47,397 nt of DNA from an uncultured Pirellulaceae bacterium (GTDB lineage: Bacteria; Planctomycetota; Planctomycetia; Pirellulales; Pirellulaceae): the NCBI GenBank assembly GCA_938010615.1, contig CALLUY010000216.1, forward strand, positions 1 to 47,397, in the 5' to 3' direction. Of the stretch, positions 25,310 through 34,399 are shown one piece after another (within the stretch, counting starts at the first letter, position 1; each line of letters opens with the position of its first letter). The position numbers and the translations under genes were made by a program. The notes below the pieces were generated by a model. That model had not been told where the DNA came from. It was given only the letters and a program-made list of their open reading frames with translations, and did no database searches.

Positions 25310-26563
25310 TTATGAATCGGCTCGCACGATCGGCTGATCCGGACGCATTTGAAACCAAATCACAACTGCGACCACATTCAACACGGCCGCGAAAACGAAG
25401 AACGCATCGGGACCACCAAAGTAACTCTTGATCGTCGGGAACGCTAACGCGGTCGCGAAAGCACCGATGTTCCCGGCCATGTTCATTGTGCCAGAAACCG
25501 CGCCGGCACTCTTGCCTCCAATGTCAACGCAGTAAGACCAAGACGGGCTCAACGTCATGTCCGCTCCGAAAAGTGCCAGCGTGAAAAACAGAATCGTGCT
25601 GGTCGCATCGGTCATTTGCAAACTACAGTACAACCCGATCGCAGCCAATGTAAACCCAATGATCGCCGGAATTCGCCGCGACCAAACGAGCCCTGATCGC
25701 ACAAACAAAAAGTCAACCAAGAATCCTGAAAACCAATTCCCCGCCGCGCCGCCGATTAACGGCAACGCGCACAGCAGTCCTGCCGTTGACGGATTCAAGT
25801 CGTAGGTTTCTTTCACGTAAGGAAACAGCCACGTCAACGCAAAGAAGAACGTGAAGTTACTGCAGAAGTATTGAACCATCGTCAGCCAAACAGCTTTTGA
25901 TCCAATGATCGTCGAAAACGGAAGCTGACGATCATTCTCCTCGCTGACCTGCTGTCGATTGGCAAGAATGTAGTCTTTCTCTGCTTCGGAAACTTTCGGA
26001 TGTTCAGTTGGATCATTCCGAAAGACGACTAACCAAATCAGCGCGAACACGATGCCAATTCCACCCAGCACATAAAATGCTCCTCGCCATCCAACGCCAC
26101 TGATCAGCATCGGCATCAGGAACATCGCCGCGGCACCACCCAATCGTGATGCCGAAAAGTTAATTCCTGTAACGAGCCCACGTTCTTTGACGGGATACCA
26201 GCTAAACGTGGCCCGTGCCAGACCGGGAAACGCGCCAGCTTCGGTGGCCCCAAAGATAAATCTTGCGATCAGCAACTGCATGTAGCCTCCGACTGCCCCG
26301 GTGACCGCGGTCATGATGGACCACAACCCTACGATGCTGCCCAGCAAAATACGCGGACCCGTTCTATCGGCCAACATTCCGGTTGGAGTCTGCGCTAAAG
26401 CGTAGCCCAACGTGAAGATTGCCATCGCCCAACCCCACTGCACATCGGTGAAACCGAATTCGGCAACCATCGCTTCCTTGGAAGTCGAAATGCATGCTCG
26501 GTCGATATAGAGCAACAGAGAAAGACAAAACGTAAGCGCGACAAGGATATAGCGAAATGGCAT
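25310..26563 (-). CDS. MFS transporter (anion:cation symporter-like)
   Basis: A 417-residue major facilitator superfamily protein with 12 predicted helices. The first loop motif MLADRTGPR (GxLaDrxGxr type) and the sequence YIDRACISTSKEAMVAEFGFTDVQWGWAMAIFTLGYALAQTPTGMLAD are typical of the ACS family (glucarate, hexuronate or sialic acid transporters). The substrate is probably a carboxylate or sugar acid, which is an inference. It lies downstream of pyk on the same strand; a 19-bp tandem repeat lies between them. Confidence 0.88.
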   Translation of the reverse strand: MPFRYILVALTFCLSLLLYIDRACISTSKEAMVAEFGFTDVQWGWAMAIFTLGYALAQTPTGMLADRTGPRILLGSIVGLWSIMTAVTGAVGGYMQLLIARFIFGATEAGAFPGLARATFSWYPVKERGLVTGINFSASRLGGAAAMFLMPMLISGVGWRGAFYVLGGIGIVFALIWLVVFRNDPTEHPKVSEAEKDYILANRQQVSEENDRQLPFSTIIGSKAVWLTMVQYFCSNFTFFFALTWLFPYVKETYDLNPSTAGLLCALPLIGGAAGNWFSGFLVDFLFVRSGLVWSRRIPAIIGFTLAAIGLYCSLQMTDATSTILFFTLALFGADMTLSPSWSYCVDIGGKSAGAVSGTMNMAGNIGAFATALAFPTIKSYFGGPDAFFVFAAVLNVVAVVIWFQMRPDQPIVRADS

Positions 26564-26581
26564 AGGTACTCACTTACTTAC

Positions 26582-26619
26582 TTAATTGACTGCGGCAGCT
26601 TTAATTGACTGCGGCAGCT
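26582..26619. repeat. Perfect tandem duplication of a 19-bp unit between pyk and the MFS gene
   Basis: The unit TTAATTGACTGCGGCAGCT occurs twice head to tail at 26582-26600 and 26601-26619, just upstream of the MFS gene (start 26563) and past the pyk stop (26634). The short ACTTACTTACTTA run before it (about 26572-26583) is also repetitive. It may be a regulatory site for the transporter or replication slippage. Confidence 0.9.
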
Positions 26620-26633
26620 CAGAACTTAACGAC

Positions 26634-28118
26634 TTACTCGATTCTCGAAATCACAATACTGTCGTGGGCCCCGGGAATCAGTTCTGTGTCGGTCACGATG
26701 ACAATCTCATCGCCAGACTGCAATTCGAACTTGGTCAACGCCACATGGTCGACCAATTGGCGAAGTTGATCGGGCTTGAAACTTGACGAACTCACTACTG
26801 GAAAGATCCCCCAGAACAGACTCATCTGCCGCGCCGCGTGCAACGAATCGGTGATGCACACCGTTGGATGAAAGTCACGATGTTTGGACTTACGAAGCGC
26901 CGTCGCATCCGTACTGCTGGCAATCACAACCAGTTTTGCATTTATCTTTTCCGCGATGTCCGCTGCTGTATTGGACAGCACGCCCGTCATCAGATTCTTC
27001 GGCGGCGATATTGAGGGCAAGACTCTCGCAGGAATAGATTGAAACGTCTTTTCCGTTTCGACCATGATTCGATTCATCATCCCAACGGATTCAACCGGAT
27101 ACTCTCCAACGGCGGTTTCACCACTGAGCATACATGCATCGGCTCCATCGAGAATCGCGTTTGCGACGTCCGAAACTTCGGCTCGGGTCGGCTGCTTGCA
27201 ACTGTGCATGCTCTCGAGCATCTGCGTTGCGACAATGACCGGTTTACGATGGCGAGAACAACAGTCGATGATCGCTTTCTGAGCCAACGGCGTTTGCGCG
27301 ATATCGATCTCGACTCCCAAATCGCCACGAGCCACCATGATCCCGTCGGCGGCAGCGACGATGGAATCCAAATTGTCGAGCGCTTCACGTTTCTCGATCT
27401 TCGCAATGACGCGAGCTTCGCAATTGCAGTCCTGCAGAATTTTCTTGAGCGATTCAACTTCTGAAGCATTGCGAACGAAACTGAGGCTCACGAAGTCTGC
27501 ATCAACTGTCGCTGCCCACTTAGCATTTTCGATATCGATATCGCCAAGAGCTGGGACGCTCAAGTTGGTTGCCGGCAAATTGACGCCTTGCCGAGTTCGA
27601 ACGACTCCGCCATCGTTGACTTCGCAAGTCAATCGACCCGGAGCCTTATCCGTCACGATCAATCGCGACACGCCATCAGCCAGCACGATCATGTCGCCGA
27701 CCGCAACCTCGGAGATCAATGGCTCATAGAGACAAACTAGCTCTTTCGGATCGCTGGATTCCGTTCCCGCTACGAAGAAAACGGTCTCTCCGTTGACTAG
27801 TGTAACAGCGTCATCTTTAAGCTTTCCCAAACGGATCTTTGGACCAGCCAGATCAACCAAAACGCCAATCGCGGCGCCGAGACTAAGCGACACCTCGCGA
27901 ACATTTTCTATGATGTCTTCCTTCTCAGGAATCGTTCCGTGAGCCATATTGAGACGAAAGACATCGACTCCGGCGATGATCAGTTCACGGATTCTTTCTT
28001 TGGATTTCGACGCAGGACCGGCCGTCGCTACAATTTTCGTGCGAGCAAAATTCCTGTTAGCTGGATTGGCGTTCAAGCGACGTACCCTATTTGATTTGGC
28101 GAAAATGATTCGGATCAT
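26634..28118 (-). CDS. pyk: Pyruvate kinase
   Basis: Catalyses PEP + ADP to pyruvate + ATP in glycolysis. The barrel begins ARTKIVATAGPASKSKERI, with the strand VDVFRLNMAHG and the catalytic motif region VIAKIEKREALDNLDSIVAAADGIMVARGDLGVEI, and the C-terminal effector domain ends with VSSSSFKPDQLRQLV ... IVTDTELIPGAHDSIVISRIE. Length about 480-494 residues. Start: ATG 28118 opens inside the first codons of the divergent YacP-like gene (14-base overlap of coding sequence); TTG 28076 is an alternative that avoids the overlap and begins nearer the fold. Confidence 0.96.
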   Translation of the reverse strand: MIRIIFAKSNRVRRLNANPANRNFARTKIVATAGPASKSKERIRELIIAGVDVFRLNMAHGTIPEKEDIIENVREVSLSLGAAIGVLVDLAGPKIRLGKLKDDAVTLVNGETVFFVAGTESSDPKELVCLYEPLISEVAVGDMIVLADGVSRLIVTDKAPGRLTCEVNDGGVVRTRQGVNLPATNLSVPALGDIDIENAKWAATVDADFVSLSFVRNASEVESLKKILQDCNCEARVIAKIEKREALDNLDSIVAAADGIMVARGDLGVEIDIAQTPLAQKAIIDCCSRHRKPVIVATQMLESMHSCKQPTRAEVSDVANAILDGADACMLSGETAVGEYPVESVGMMNRIMVETEKTFQSIPARVLPSISPPKNLMTGVLSNTAADIAEKINAKLVVIASSTDATALRKSKHRDFHPTVCITDSLHAARQMSLFWGIFPVVSSSSFKPDQLRQLVDHVALTKFELQSGDEIVIVTDTELIPGAHDSIVISRIE

Positions 28119-28716
28119 TATTGATGCTTACAACCTTATCTTCCAGTGCGGGTTGCAGCCGAAATCTCTTGATTCGCCCTTGGCACTGCACCGAACACGC
28201 CAGCGACTTGTCCAAGAACTGGCCGATCGCATCGAAGAAAGCCAGCGACGGACGGTCTTACTGGTGTTTGACGCCAAGAATCCTCGTGGGCATTCGACGC
28301 CAGATCTAAGTGGTCGAGGATTCAAAATTGAGTTCGCTCGCGAATATGAAGACGCCGATACGATGGTGATTGAGCTGCTGCAGAAGCATAGCCAGCCTCG
28401 GCAGCTGACGGTTGTTTCAAACGATCATCGGATTCAGACCGCGGCAACGCGACGTGAGGCGACCGCAATCGACGCAGACGTCTGGTTTGATCAGCTTAAG
28501 TTCGTTGACGATCGCCCTGCCCTGCCTCGTGCGACAGGCAAACCAAAGGTAACGCTTTCCGATGCCGAAACGCAGGAGCTGATCGACGAGTTCAGTGATC
28601 TGACCGAAAGTGAAGACTCAATTCCGAACTGCGACCAGAAAAAGGCTGGCGACAACGAAAGCGAATCTTTCTATAATCCCTTCCCCGATGGTTACGGCGA
28701 AGATCTGCTCGAGTAA
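28105..28716 (+). CDS. NYN domain protein (YacP/RAE1-like ribonuclease)
   Basis: Predicted PIN-like NYN-domain RNase of 203 residues. MIRIIIDAYNLIFQCGL gives the first acidic residue and the N-Y-N-like start; LLVFDAKNP, YEDADTMVIELLQ (acidic pair) and LTVVSNDHRIQTAA (second acidic patch) complete the active site pattern. Homologues such as YacP/Rae1 in Bacillus cleave mRNA on the ribosome. The C-terminal 50 residues are acidic. ATG 28105 is chosen because the fold starts immediately; the 52 residues upstream are antisense to pyk. Next gene trmB is 36 bases downstream, so an operon is likely. Confidence 0.82.
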   Translation: MIRIIIDAYNLIFQCGLQPKSLDSPLALHRTRQRLVQELADRIEESQRRTVLLVFDAKNPRGHSTPDLSGRGFKIEFAREYEDADTMVIELLQKHSQPRQLTVVSNDHRIQTAATRREATAIDADVWFDQLKFVDDRPALPRATGKPKVTLSDAETQELIDEFSDLTESEDSIPNCDQKKAGDNESESFYNPFPDGYGEDLLE

Positions 28717-28752
28717 CCACACACCGAAAACCGCACACCGAAATCCAAAATA

Positions 28753-29397
28753 ATGGGCCGCCGCGCACTCCCAAAACTCAACCCAAACGTTGACTTCAAC
28801 AATCACCTCGGTTTCGTCGAAGACCTCGAAGCTCCTTTCGATCCGCAGTCACTTTTCGCGACACCACAAGATTTGGAAATCGAAGTCGGCAGCGGCAAAG
28901 GACTGTTCATGCTGACGGAATCTGATCGCGTTCCCGATCGGAATTTTCTCGGCAACGAGATCGCGCGAAAGTACTGTCGCTTCGCCGCCTACCGTTTGGC
29001 TCAACATGAACGCTCCAACGCGTACATGATGTCCGGTGACGGTTTAAGGATGTTTCGCGAGTTCCTGCCTGATGAATGTGCGGTCGCGGTTCACGTTTAC
29101 TTTCCTGATCCGTGGTGGAAAGAGAAACACCGTCGCAGGCGCGTGATGCGAGAGCCATTGATAAAGGACATCGGACGCGTACTCAAACTCGGCGGAATCT
29201 TCCATTTCTGGACCGACGTCGAAGAGTACTTCAACGAAACGGTTGGCTTGATGAAGGAGCACTCGGATCTTTCCGGGCCTCACCACGTCGAAGAACCGCC
29301 GTCGGAACACGACATGGATTATCGAACTCACTTCGAACGTCGCATGCGGAAAAACGATCATCCCGTTTTTCGATCGCAGTATCACAAAGGAAATTGA
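28753..29397 (+). CDS. trmB: tRNA (guanine-N7-)-methyltransferase
   Basis: Methylates G46 in the variable loop of tRNA with SAM. Motifs: LEIEVGSGKGLFMLTES (SAM site), NFLGNEIARKYCRFAAYRLAQ, and VHVYFPDPWWKEKHRRRRVM, the diagnostic TrmB active-site segment. The 214-residue length is normal. It lies 36 bases after the NYN gene and converges on the AEC transporter gene. Confidence 0.96.
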   Translation: MGRRALPKLNPNVDFNNHLGFVEDLEAPFDPQSLFATPQDLEIEVGSGKGLFMLTESDRVPDRNFLGNEIARKYCRFAAYRLAQHERSNAYMMSGDGLRMFREFLPDECAVAVHVYFPDPWWKEKHRRRRVMREPLIKDIGRVLKLGGIFHFWTDVEEYFNETVGLMKEHSDLSGPHHVEEPPSEHDMDYRTHFERRMRKNDHPVFRSQYHKGN

Positions 29398-29465
29398 CAA
29401 CCGTTGTCGACATTGCCAGCGTCGCAATTGAATTCATGGATGCTGGCAGCATCCCCAACGTCCGA

Positions 29466-30410
29466 CTACGTCAGCCAAATCAAAATCGCCAGCGTCGGCA
29501 GGGAAAGAATCGTACTCACCACAACCGTTCCTGCGGCAAGATCGGCATCACCATTCATTTGCTCCGCCAACACGTAGCTCGAAACGGCAGTCGGCATCGC
29601 ACACAGAATGATCGTGACTTGCAATGCAACTTCGTTCATCCCCAACAATGTTCCAATCAACCAACCCGCCAGTGGACAAACGATGCATTTGTTCACGGCA
29701 GGAATCACCGTTTTCTTCCATCCTTTGACACTCGGGATCGAAATTAACTGGCTTCCGATTCCCAGCAACGCAATCGGAAACGCAGAAGCACCAACCACGG
29801 TGCACGTTCGCACGATCGCCGTCGGCAACTCCAGTTCCAAAAATTGAAACATCGCTCCTCCAACACAGGCCCAAATTAGTGGATTCTTTGCGATGCTCAT
29901 CATCAGGTCCACATACGAAAACCCTTTTTCGGTGTCCTCGTTGTAAGTCGCCAACGCCACGACGGAACCGACATTGAAAAGAAGAATCGCTGGTGTCAGC
30001 GCAAGCAAAACTGCCGATTTGATCGCTTCTTTTTGCTCGATAGGAAAGTCTTCGATCAGGAACCAAACCAGCGGCAAACCCATGAACGCAAGGTTTCCAC
30101 GAAAGCCCGCTTGAATCGCGGCGCCGCGTGAAGCAATTTGGGTTTTGAAAACGATGGAAGAGATCCACGAAATCACAAACGTCAACGCGACTGCCGAAAT
30201 CAACGTGATCAGGATCAAATTTCCGCTCTCGCTCCCAGCGTCCGTTGCGGCTCCTGCAAGTTTGTAGAACAGAAAAAACGGCAGACCAAAGAAATAGGCA
30301 AACCGATTGAACGCTTGAGTGGATTCCGCGGTCAGAAACCCGTTCCAGCGCAACAGCATTCCCAATCCGATAACGGAAAAAATGGGAACAAGGCTGTTGA
30401 TAATTTGCAT
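29466..30410 (-). CDS. AEC family transporter (auxin efflux carrier-like permease)
   Basis: A 314-residue membrane protein with about 10 hydrophobic helices in two five-helix halves: SLVPIFSVIGLGMLLRWNG at the start, GFRGNLAFMGLPLVWF, ILLFNVGSVVALATYNE in the middle, and LPTALVRT... AMPTAVSSYVLAEQMNGDADLAAGTVVVSTILSLPTL at the end (a typical AEC motif). Substrate unknown; family members export carboxylates or auxin-like acids. It converges with trmB; a weak dyad lies in the 68-base gap, without a T-tract. Confidence 0.88.
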   Translation of the reverse strand: MQIINSLVPIFSVIGLGMLLRWNGFLTAESTQAFNRFAYFFGLPFFLFYKLAGAATDAGSESGNLILITLISAVALTFVISWISSIVFKTQIASRGAAIQAGFRGNLAFMGLPLVWFLIEDFPIEQKEAIKSAVLLALTPAILLFNVGSVVALATYNEDTEKGFSYVDLMMSIAKNPLIWACVGGAMFQFLELELPTAIVRTCTVVGASAFPIALLGIGSQLISIPSVKGWKKTVIPAVNKCIVCPLAGWLIGTLLGMNEVALQVTIILCAMPTAVSSYVLAEQMNGDADLAAGTVVVSTILSLPTLAILIWLT

Positions 30411-30511
30411 TGAAGAAAGTCAAAAGTTAACAGAGGTACAGTGCACAGTTGCCAATTTGGGAGACGCGATCCAGCGAATCGCCTGTACCCTGTGAACTGT
30501 ACACTTTCAGC

Positions 30512-32188
30512 TCACTCGTCCGTGACGCATCCTTCCGACGCAGACTTCACATTCTTGATGTACTTATACAGCGTTCCGCGTTTTGCTTTCAACGGCGGAG
30601 CAACCCAAGCAGCACGACGCGACGAAAGCTCTTCATCGCTGACATGCAAGTCGATTCGATTTTGTTCTGCGTCGACGGTGATCTTGTCGCCATTTTGAAC
30701 TAGAGCAATTGGTCCGCCGTCTTGAGCTTCCGGGGTCACGTGGCCGACAATGAAACCGTGACTTCCGCCAGAAAATCTTCCATCGGTCATCAATGCAACG
30801 TCGTTGCCGAGGCCGGCACCCATTATCGCCGACGTTGGAGTCAGCATCTCCGGCATTCCAGGGCCGCCTTTCGGGCCTTCGTAGCGAATGATCACAACGT
30901 CGCCTTTGTTGATCTTACTTTCCTCAAGTGCCTTAACCATGTCTTCTTCGGAATCGAACACATTGGCAACGCCTTCGAACACAAGACCTTCCTTACCAGT
31001 GATTTTGGCCACCGAACCTTCCGGAGCAAAGTTTCCTCGCAAAATTTGCAAGTGCCCCGTTTCCTTGATTGGATTCGAAAGTGGGCGAATGATCTCCTGA
31101 CCCTCAGCAAGTTCAGGCAAGTCCGCAACGTTTTCTGCGAGAGTCTTCCCAGTGCAAGTCACACAGTCGCCGTGCAGCAAACCTTCCGCCAACAGGAACT
31201 TCATCACAGCCGGCGTGCCGCCAATCGCGTGCAGATCTTCTTGGACAAATCGACCGCTTGGTTTCAAGTCTGCCAAAAACGGAATTCGATCGCTGACTTT
31301 TTGGAAATCGTCCAACGTCAAATCAACATCCACACTTCGAGCCATCGCAATCAAGTGCAGCACTGCATTCGTTGATCCACCGAGGGCCGTGATCACAACC
31401 ATCGCGTTTTCAAACGCCTCCCGAGACATGATGTCTCGCGGTTTGAGGTCCAGTTTCAACAAGTTCAAAATCGCTTCGCCGCTGCGATGACATTCGTCGA
31501 TCTTGTCGGGATCTTCGGCAGGAATCGAAGCCGAAAACGGCAGCGACATTCCAAGAGCTTCAATCGCACTGGCCATCGTGTTGGCCGTGTACATGCCGCC
31601 GCAGGCTCCCGCGCCAGGGCAGGACTTCTTCACGATCTCCTTGCGTTGTTCGTCGTCAATTTTTCCGGCAACGTATTCGCCGTAGCTTTGAAACGCCGAA
31701 ACGATATCCAGTTTGCAGCCGTTGAGTTTGCCCGCGCGAATCGTTCCGCCGTAGACCATCAGGCTCGGCCGATTCAGTCGTCCCATCGCAATCAGGCACC
31801 CCGGCATGTTCTTGTCACAGCCCGGCAGCGCGATGCACGCGTCGTACCACTGTCCGCCCATGATGGTCTCGATCGAATCAGCGATCACGTCGCGCGATTG
31901 GAGCGAGTAGCTCATTCCCTCGGTACCCATCGAGATTCCATCGCTGACGCCGATCGTGTTGAAACGCATCCCAACAAGGCCCGCATCGACGACCCCTTTT
32001 TTGACTTCTTTCGAAAGCGCCCCCAAGTGCATATTGCACGTGTTGCCTTCGTACCAAACGCTGGCGATGCCAACTTGGGCTTTGTTCATATCCTCGTCGG
32101 TCATGCCGGTGCCGTAGAGCATCGCTTGTGACGCGCCTTGGACTCGAGGTTGAGTGATCTTGCTGCTGTATTTGTTGAGTTCTGACAT
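30512..32188 (-). CDS. ilvD: Dihydroxy-acid dehydratase
   Basis: Catalyses dehydration of dihydroxy acids to 2-keto acids in isoleucine and valine synthesis. Iron-sulfur ligands are visible: [23 protein letters not shown] and [29 protein letters not shown]. The C-terminal segment includes [56 protein letters not shown], diagnostic for IlvD. 558 residues, the usual length. The gap to the AEC gene (about 100 bases) carries an imperfect GTACAGT-type inverted repeat. Confidence 0.97.
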   Translation of the reverse strand: MSELNKYSSKITQPRVQGASQAMLYGTGMTDEDMNKAQVGIASVWYEGNTCNMHLGALSKEVKKGVVDAGLVGMRFNTIGVSDGISMGTEGMSYSLQSRDVIADSIETIMGGQWYDACIALPGCDKNMPGCLIAMGRLNRPSLMVYGGTIRAGKLNGCKLDIVSAFQSYGEYVAGKIDDEQRKEIVKKSCPGAGACGGMYTANTMASAIEALGMSLPFSASIPAEDPDKIDECHRSGEAILNLLKLDLKPRDIMSREAFENAMVVITALGGSTNAVLHLIAMARSVDVDLTLDDFQKVSDRIPFLADLKPSGRFVQEDLHAIGGTPAVMKFLLAEGLLHGDCVTCTGKTLAENVADLPELAEGQEIIRPLSNPIKETGHLQILRGNFAPEGSVAKITGKEGLVFEGVANVFDSEEDMVKALEESKINKGDVVIIRYEGPKGGPGMPEMLTPTSAIMGAGLGNDVALMTDGRFSGGSHGFIVGHVTPEAQDGGPIALVQNGDKITVDAEQNRIDLHVSDEELSSRRAAWVAPPLKAKRGTLYKYIKNVKSASEGCVTDE

Positions 32189-32250
32189 GTTAGTAAGTTT
32201 TCAGTATGCAGTTTTCAGTGTGTAGTGTGCAACCATCGCCACATCCTACA

Positions 32251-32288
32251 AAAAAAGCTCTCAAGCATTCTTGCTCAAGAGCTTTGTA
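32251..32288 (-). terminator. Terminator after the sugar phosphate isomerase gene
   Basis: On the minus strand the stem AAAGCTCT.../...AGAGCTTT with an imperfect inner part is followed by a run of seven T (the A-run at 32250-32256 on the plus strand). It lies 26 bases past the isomerase stop and before ilvD. Confidence 0.75.
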
Positions 32289-32313
32289 ATTTCGCTCGCA
32301 ATCAGTTTTGGAC

Positions 32314-33321
32314 CTAAGCCTTGGCTGGTGCTTCTGCAGGAGTCTCGCTGGCGGCTACTTCCTTTGCGTCGCCCTCTTTGGCTTCCGCTTCTTTTGTCTC
32401 AGCAGCTTCGCCTTCGGCGCCTTCCGCCTCTTCGCCTTCTTCAACTTCTGGCTCTTCGACAAAAGTTGGATCTTCGCCTTCAACCAGCTTGTTCAACATT
32501 TCGCTGAACTTGCCGACAACATTGTGGCGATTCGGAGCACCTGAGAACATGTGAGCTTCGGTACCCATCGAAATGGCTCCAACGTGCTCTTTCGTTTTCA
32601 GGAACTGGCACAGTTTGAGAGAAAAGGCATCTCCACCAGTGCACGGCAAAACGCGATCCGCTGCCGTGTATGATCCCGGGGTTGCTTCTGCTCCAACGTC
32701 AGAAAGGATAACTTCCGATAGGAGTGCCAAATCCAAATCAGAAATCTGATCCATGGCTCCGCCGCCGACAACCCACTCCCATGTATCAAGCGAGAGACCA
32801 ACGTTGGCGTGACCAACCGTTTGAACCAGCTTCAGAATCTCTTCTGCGGTTTGGATGAACTTGTAGTTTCCGTCAGCTTCGACCGCCGAAGATGCTTGCA
32901 GGTAAAGCCCAAGACGAATTCCGTGCTCTTCGAACTTTGCACCGATGTCTTCGATACGCTCGCGATGGCGATCGAAATTTTCCTGAAAGGGAACGGTTTC
33001 GCTGTTCGGCTGAATTCGCACACGACATCGTTTCGCGTTAAGCGTCGAAGCCAAATCCATAATCGTTTCAAGCTTCTCGCATGAGGCAACGAACTCTTCG
33101 TCGGTACCGCCGAAGTCGATTGCGAGGTCAAACGTGCCGATATCCATGTTGGCACTTTGGAGGAACTGACAAGCAAACTCTTTGCCGAGTGCATCATGAC
33201 GACCAACGAGATCTGTCATGTCGATCTCAACGCCTTGGAAGCCGTGAGTCAACGCAAGCTCGATCAGTTCATTTTGACGACCGGCCACACCGAGGCCTTT
33301 TGAATTCAAAACTTTGTACAT
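32314..33321 (-). CDS. Sugar phosphate isomerase/epimerase-like TIM-barrel protein with acidic tail
   Basis: A 335-residue protein; residues 1-285 form a xylose isomerase-like TIM barrel (FQGVEIDMTDLVGRHD, KRCRVRIQPNSE, HGIRLGLYLQASS, VGLSLDTWEWVVG, and the metal-type Asp/Glu positions of the family). Planctomycetes have many such proteins; the substrate is unknown. Residues about 285-335 are an unusual low-complexity tail of Glu, Ala and Lys with EEGEEAEGAEGEAAE-type repeats and no counterpart in the fold. ATG 33321 is the start. Its terminator is at 32251-32288. Confidence 0.8.
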   Translation of the reverse strand: MYKVLNSKGLGVAGRQNELIELALTHGFQGVEIDMTDLVGRHDALGKEFACQFLQSANMDIGTFDLAIDFGGTDEEFVASCEKLETIMDLASTLNAKRCRVRIQPNSETVPFQENFDRHRERIEDIGAKFEEHGIRLGLYLQASSAVEADGNYKFIQTAEEILKLVQTVGHANVGLSLDTWEWVVGGGAMDQISDLDLALLSEVILSDVGAEATPGSYTAADRVLPCTGGDAFSLKLCQFLKTKEHVGAISMGTEAHMFSGAPNRHNVVGKFSEMLNKLVEGEDPTFVEEPEVEEGEEAEGAEGEAAETKEAEAKEGDAKEVAASETPAEAPAKA

Positions 33322-33827
33322 TTAGGTTCCGCTTCTTTCTGAAAGTTGGCCTCGTTTGAATCGATGCTGAAGTGGATCCATCGAGGCTTTTGGACCGCCG
33401 CTTTCGAGCGGGGGGCTTGTTGTTTTGGACATCCACGCAGATTTGAGCCGCGGATTATCACAAAAGACCCCGATTCGTTCTAGTGGAAAGTTTGCCAATG
33501 AGCCCCGAAAACGGGGAGAAATTGACTGTTTTAACCCCCGAACGTGGTTGTGGCTCCCAGCTGCAATCTTTGGGTGTCTCGCGGTCGGCTTCGGTTCAAT
33601 ATCTGACAGGATGAACAGGATCGACATGAAACGCAGGGAAATCCTGCAAAACATGTCCATTGAGCCAAAACGGTTGCTCTTGGGTACCTTTCCACCCTTT
33701 GAAGACCGAAAACTACGAGCCGACTAGAAATCTTCACACTTCACATGTTCCAGCGCCGAACCTATGATTGATCGATTACCACTTTGGTTGGTATTCGATT
33801 GATCGTTATTCAATCGAGCTATAACTC
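33322..33827. other. 506-bp stretch without a supported gene
   Basis: No gene could be supported here. A frame at 33425-33727 (+) is open, but it has no recognisable domain and overlaps a segment at about 33600-33662 built from GACAGGATGAACAGGAT and ATCCTGC units, a repeat type I recall from intergenic regions of many bacteria. The sequence GATTGATCG occurs twice close to the tmRNA start (33767-33775, 33797-33805). A promoter for the tmRNA should lie here but I cannot place it with confidence. Confidence 0.5.
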
Positions 33828-34188
33828 GGGGGCGAATTGGAATCGACCGGATTGACTGAAGGTTTGGTGGCGTGTCGTGGTTGATCAGAGGGCCACGTAA
33901 AAATCTGATCAAAACCTTAATTGCTAAAGATAACTCTTTCGCATTGGCTGCGTAGAAATACAAAGCCCCGGCTGATGGGCTCCGCTGGAGAGCTCTGAAT
34001 GCTGGTCACCAATTCCAGATCGTAGTAAGTCACGTCGGATACGCTTGCTGCTAAACAAAGTTTTTGACTAGTTTGATTTTCAGGGTGTCGCTGCCCGGTT
34101 GGTCAGGCGAAATTTAAATCAACGACTACACACGTAGAGGCCAAATTGGAAACTTCGCGGGACGCGGGTTCGATACCCGCCGCCTCCA
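33828..34188 (+). ncRNA. ssrA: tmRNA (SsrA)
   Basis: Rescues stalled ribosomes by adding a degradation tag. The 5' end GGGGGCG pairs with CGCCTCC at 34181-34187 as the 7-bp acceptor stem (one G-U), with discriminator A at 34188; CCA is not encoded. The 5' domain GGAATCGACCGGATTGACTG and the T-arm GCGGGTTCGATACCCGC are classical. A pseudoknot-1-like pair (GTGG/CCAC with GATCAGA/TCTGATC) lies near 33879-33910. The tag ORF is read from GCT at 33923: Ala-Lys-Asp-Asn-Ser-Phe-Ala-Leu-Ala-Ala then TAG (33953-33955), giving the tag (A)AKDNSFALAA. Length 361 nt. Confidence 0.95.
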
Positions 34189-34193
34189 CTTTT

Positions 34194-34229
34194 GACGACC
34201 TGAAACTTTGTTTCAGGTCGTTTTTTTTG
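34194..34229 (+). terminator. tmRNA terminator
   Basis: Perfect 11-base stem ACGACCTGAAA / TTTCAGGTCGT with a short CTTTG loop and an eight-T tract, placed immediately after the tmRNA. The 170 bases that follow to the AbiEi gene hold only its promoter region. Confidence 0.95.
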
Positions 34230-34332
34230 CGATCTCAGGCGAATCGATAATTTTGAGTTCCGACACTGAATCAGACATGCAGGCTCCGATTCTTCGAGGT
34301 TCTCCGACTTTCAAGAGGCAGTTGTTGCACGA

Positions 34333-34390
34333 TTGAAAACATGCGATCACGCCGGTAAGATTATGTCGGGACTTGTGCATATTCCCCGAC
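34333..34390 (+). promoter_or_regulatory. Promoter and dyad of the AbiEi-like gene
   Basis: TTGAAA (34333-34338) and TAAGAT (34356-34361) are separated by exactly 17 bases and form a good sigma-70-type promoter ahead of ATG 34400. A 6-base dyad GTCGGG / CCCGAC (34365-34370, 34385-34390) follows, just after the predicted transcription start. AbiEi proteins are known to repress their own promoters by binding inverted repeats, so this dyad is an operator candidate. Confidence 0.45.
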
Positions 34391-34399
34391 GTTATCTAA

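Noticed and set aside
29414..29454. TGCCAGC/GCTGGCA dyad between trmB and the AEC gene as terminator
   Set aside because: The stem is short with a large loop and no T-tract, so it is not a convincing terminator.
29112..29747. 211-residue frame overlapping trmB and the AEC transporter
   Set aside because: Overlaps two confident genes and has no motif.
30722..31375. 217-residue frame antisense to ilvD
   Set aside because: Shadow of ilvD; no domain recognised.
31487..32131. 214-residue frame antisense to ilvD
   Set aside because: Shadow of the well-supported ilvD; its composition is that of the complementary strand.
33425..33727. 100-residue open frame before ssrA
   Set aside because: No recognisable domain, overlaps an intergenic repeat-like segment (GGATGAACAGGAT), and the coding look is poor.
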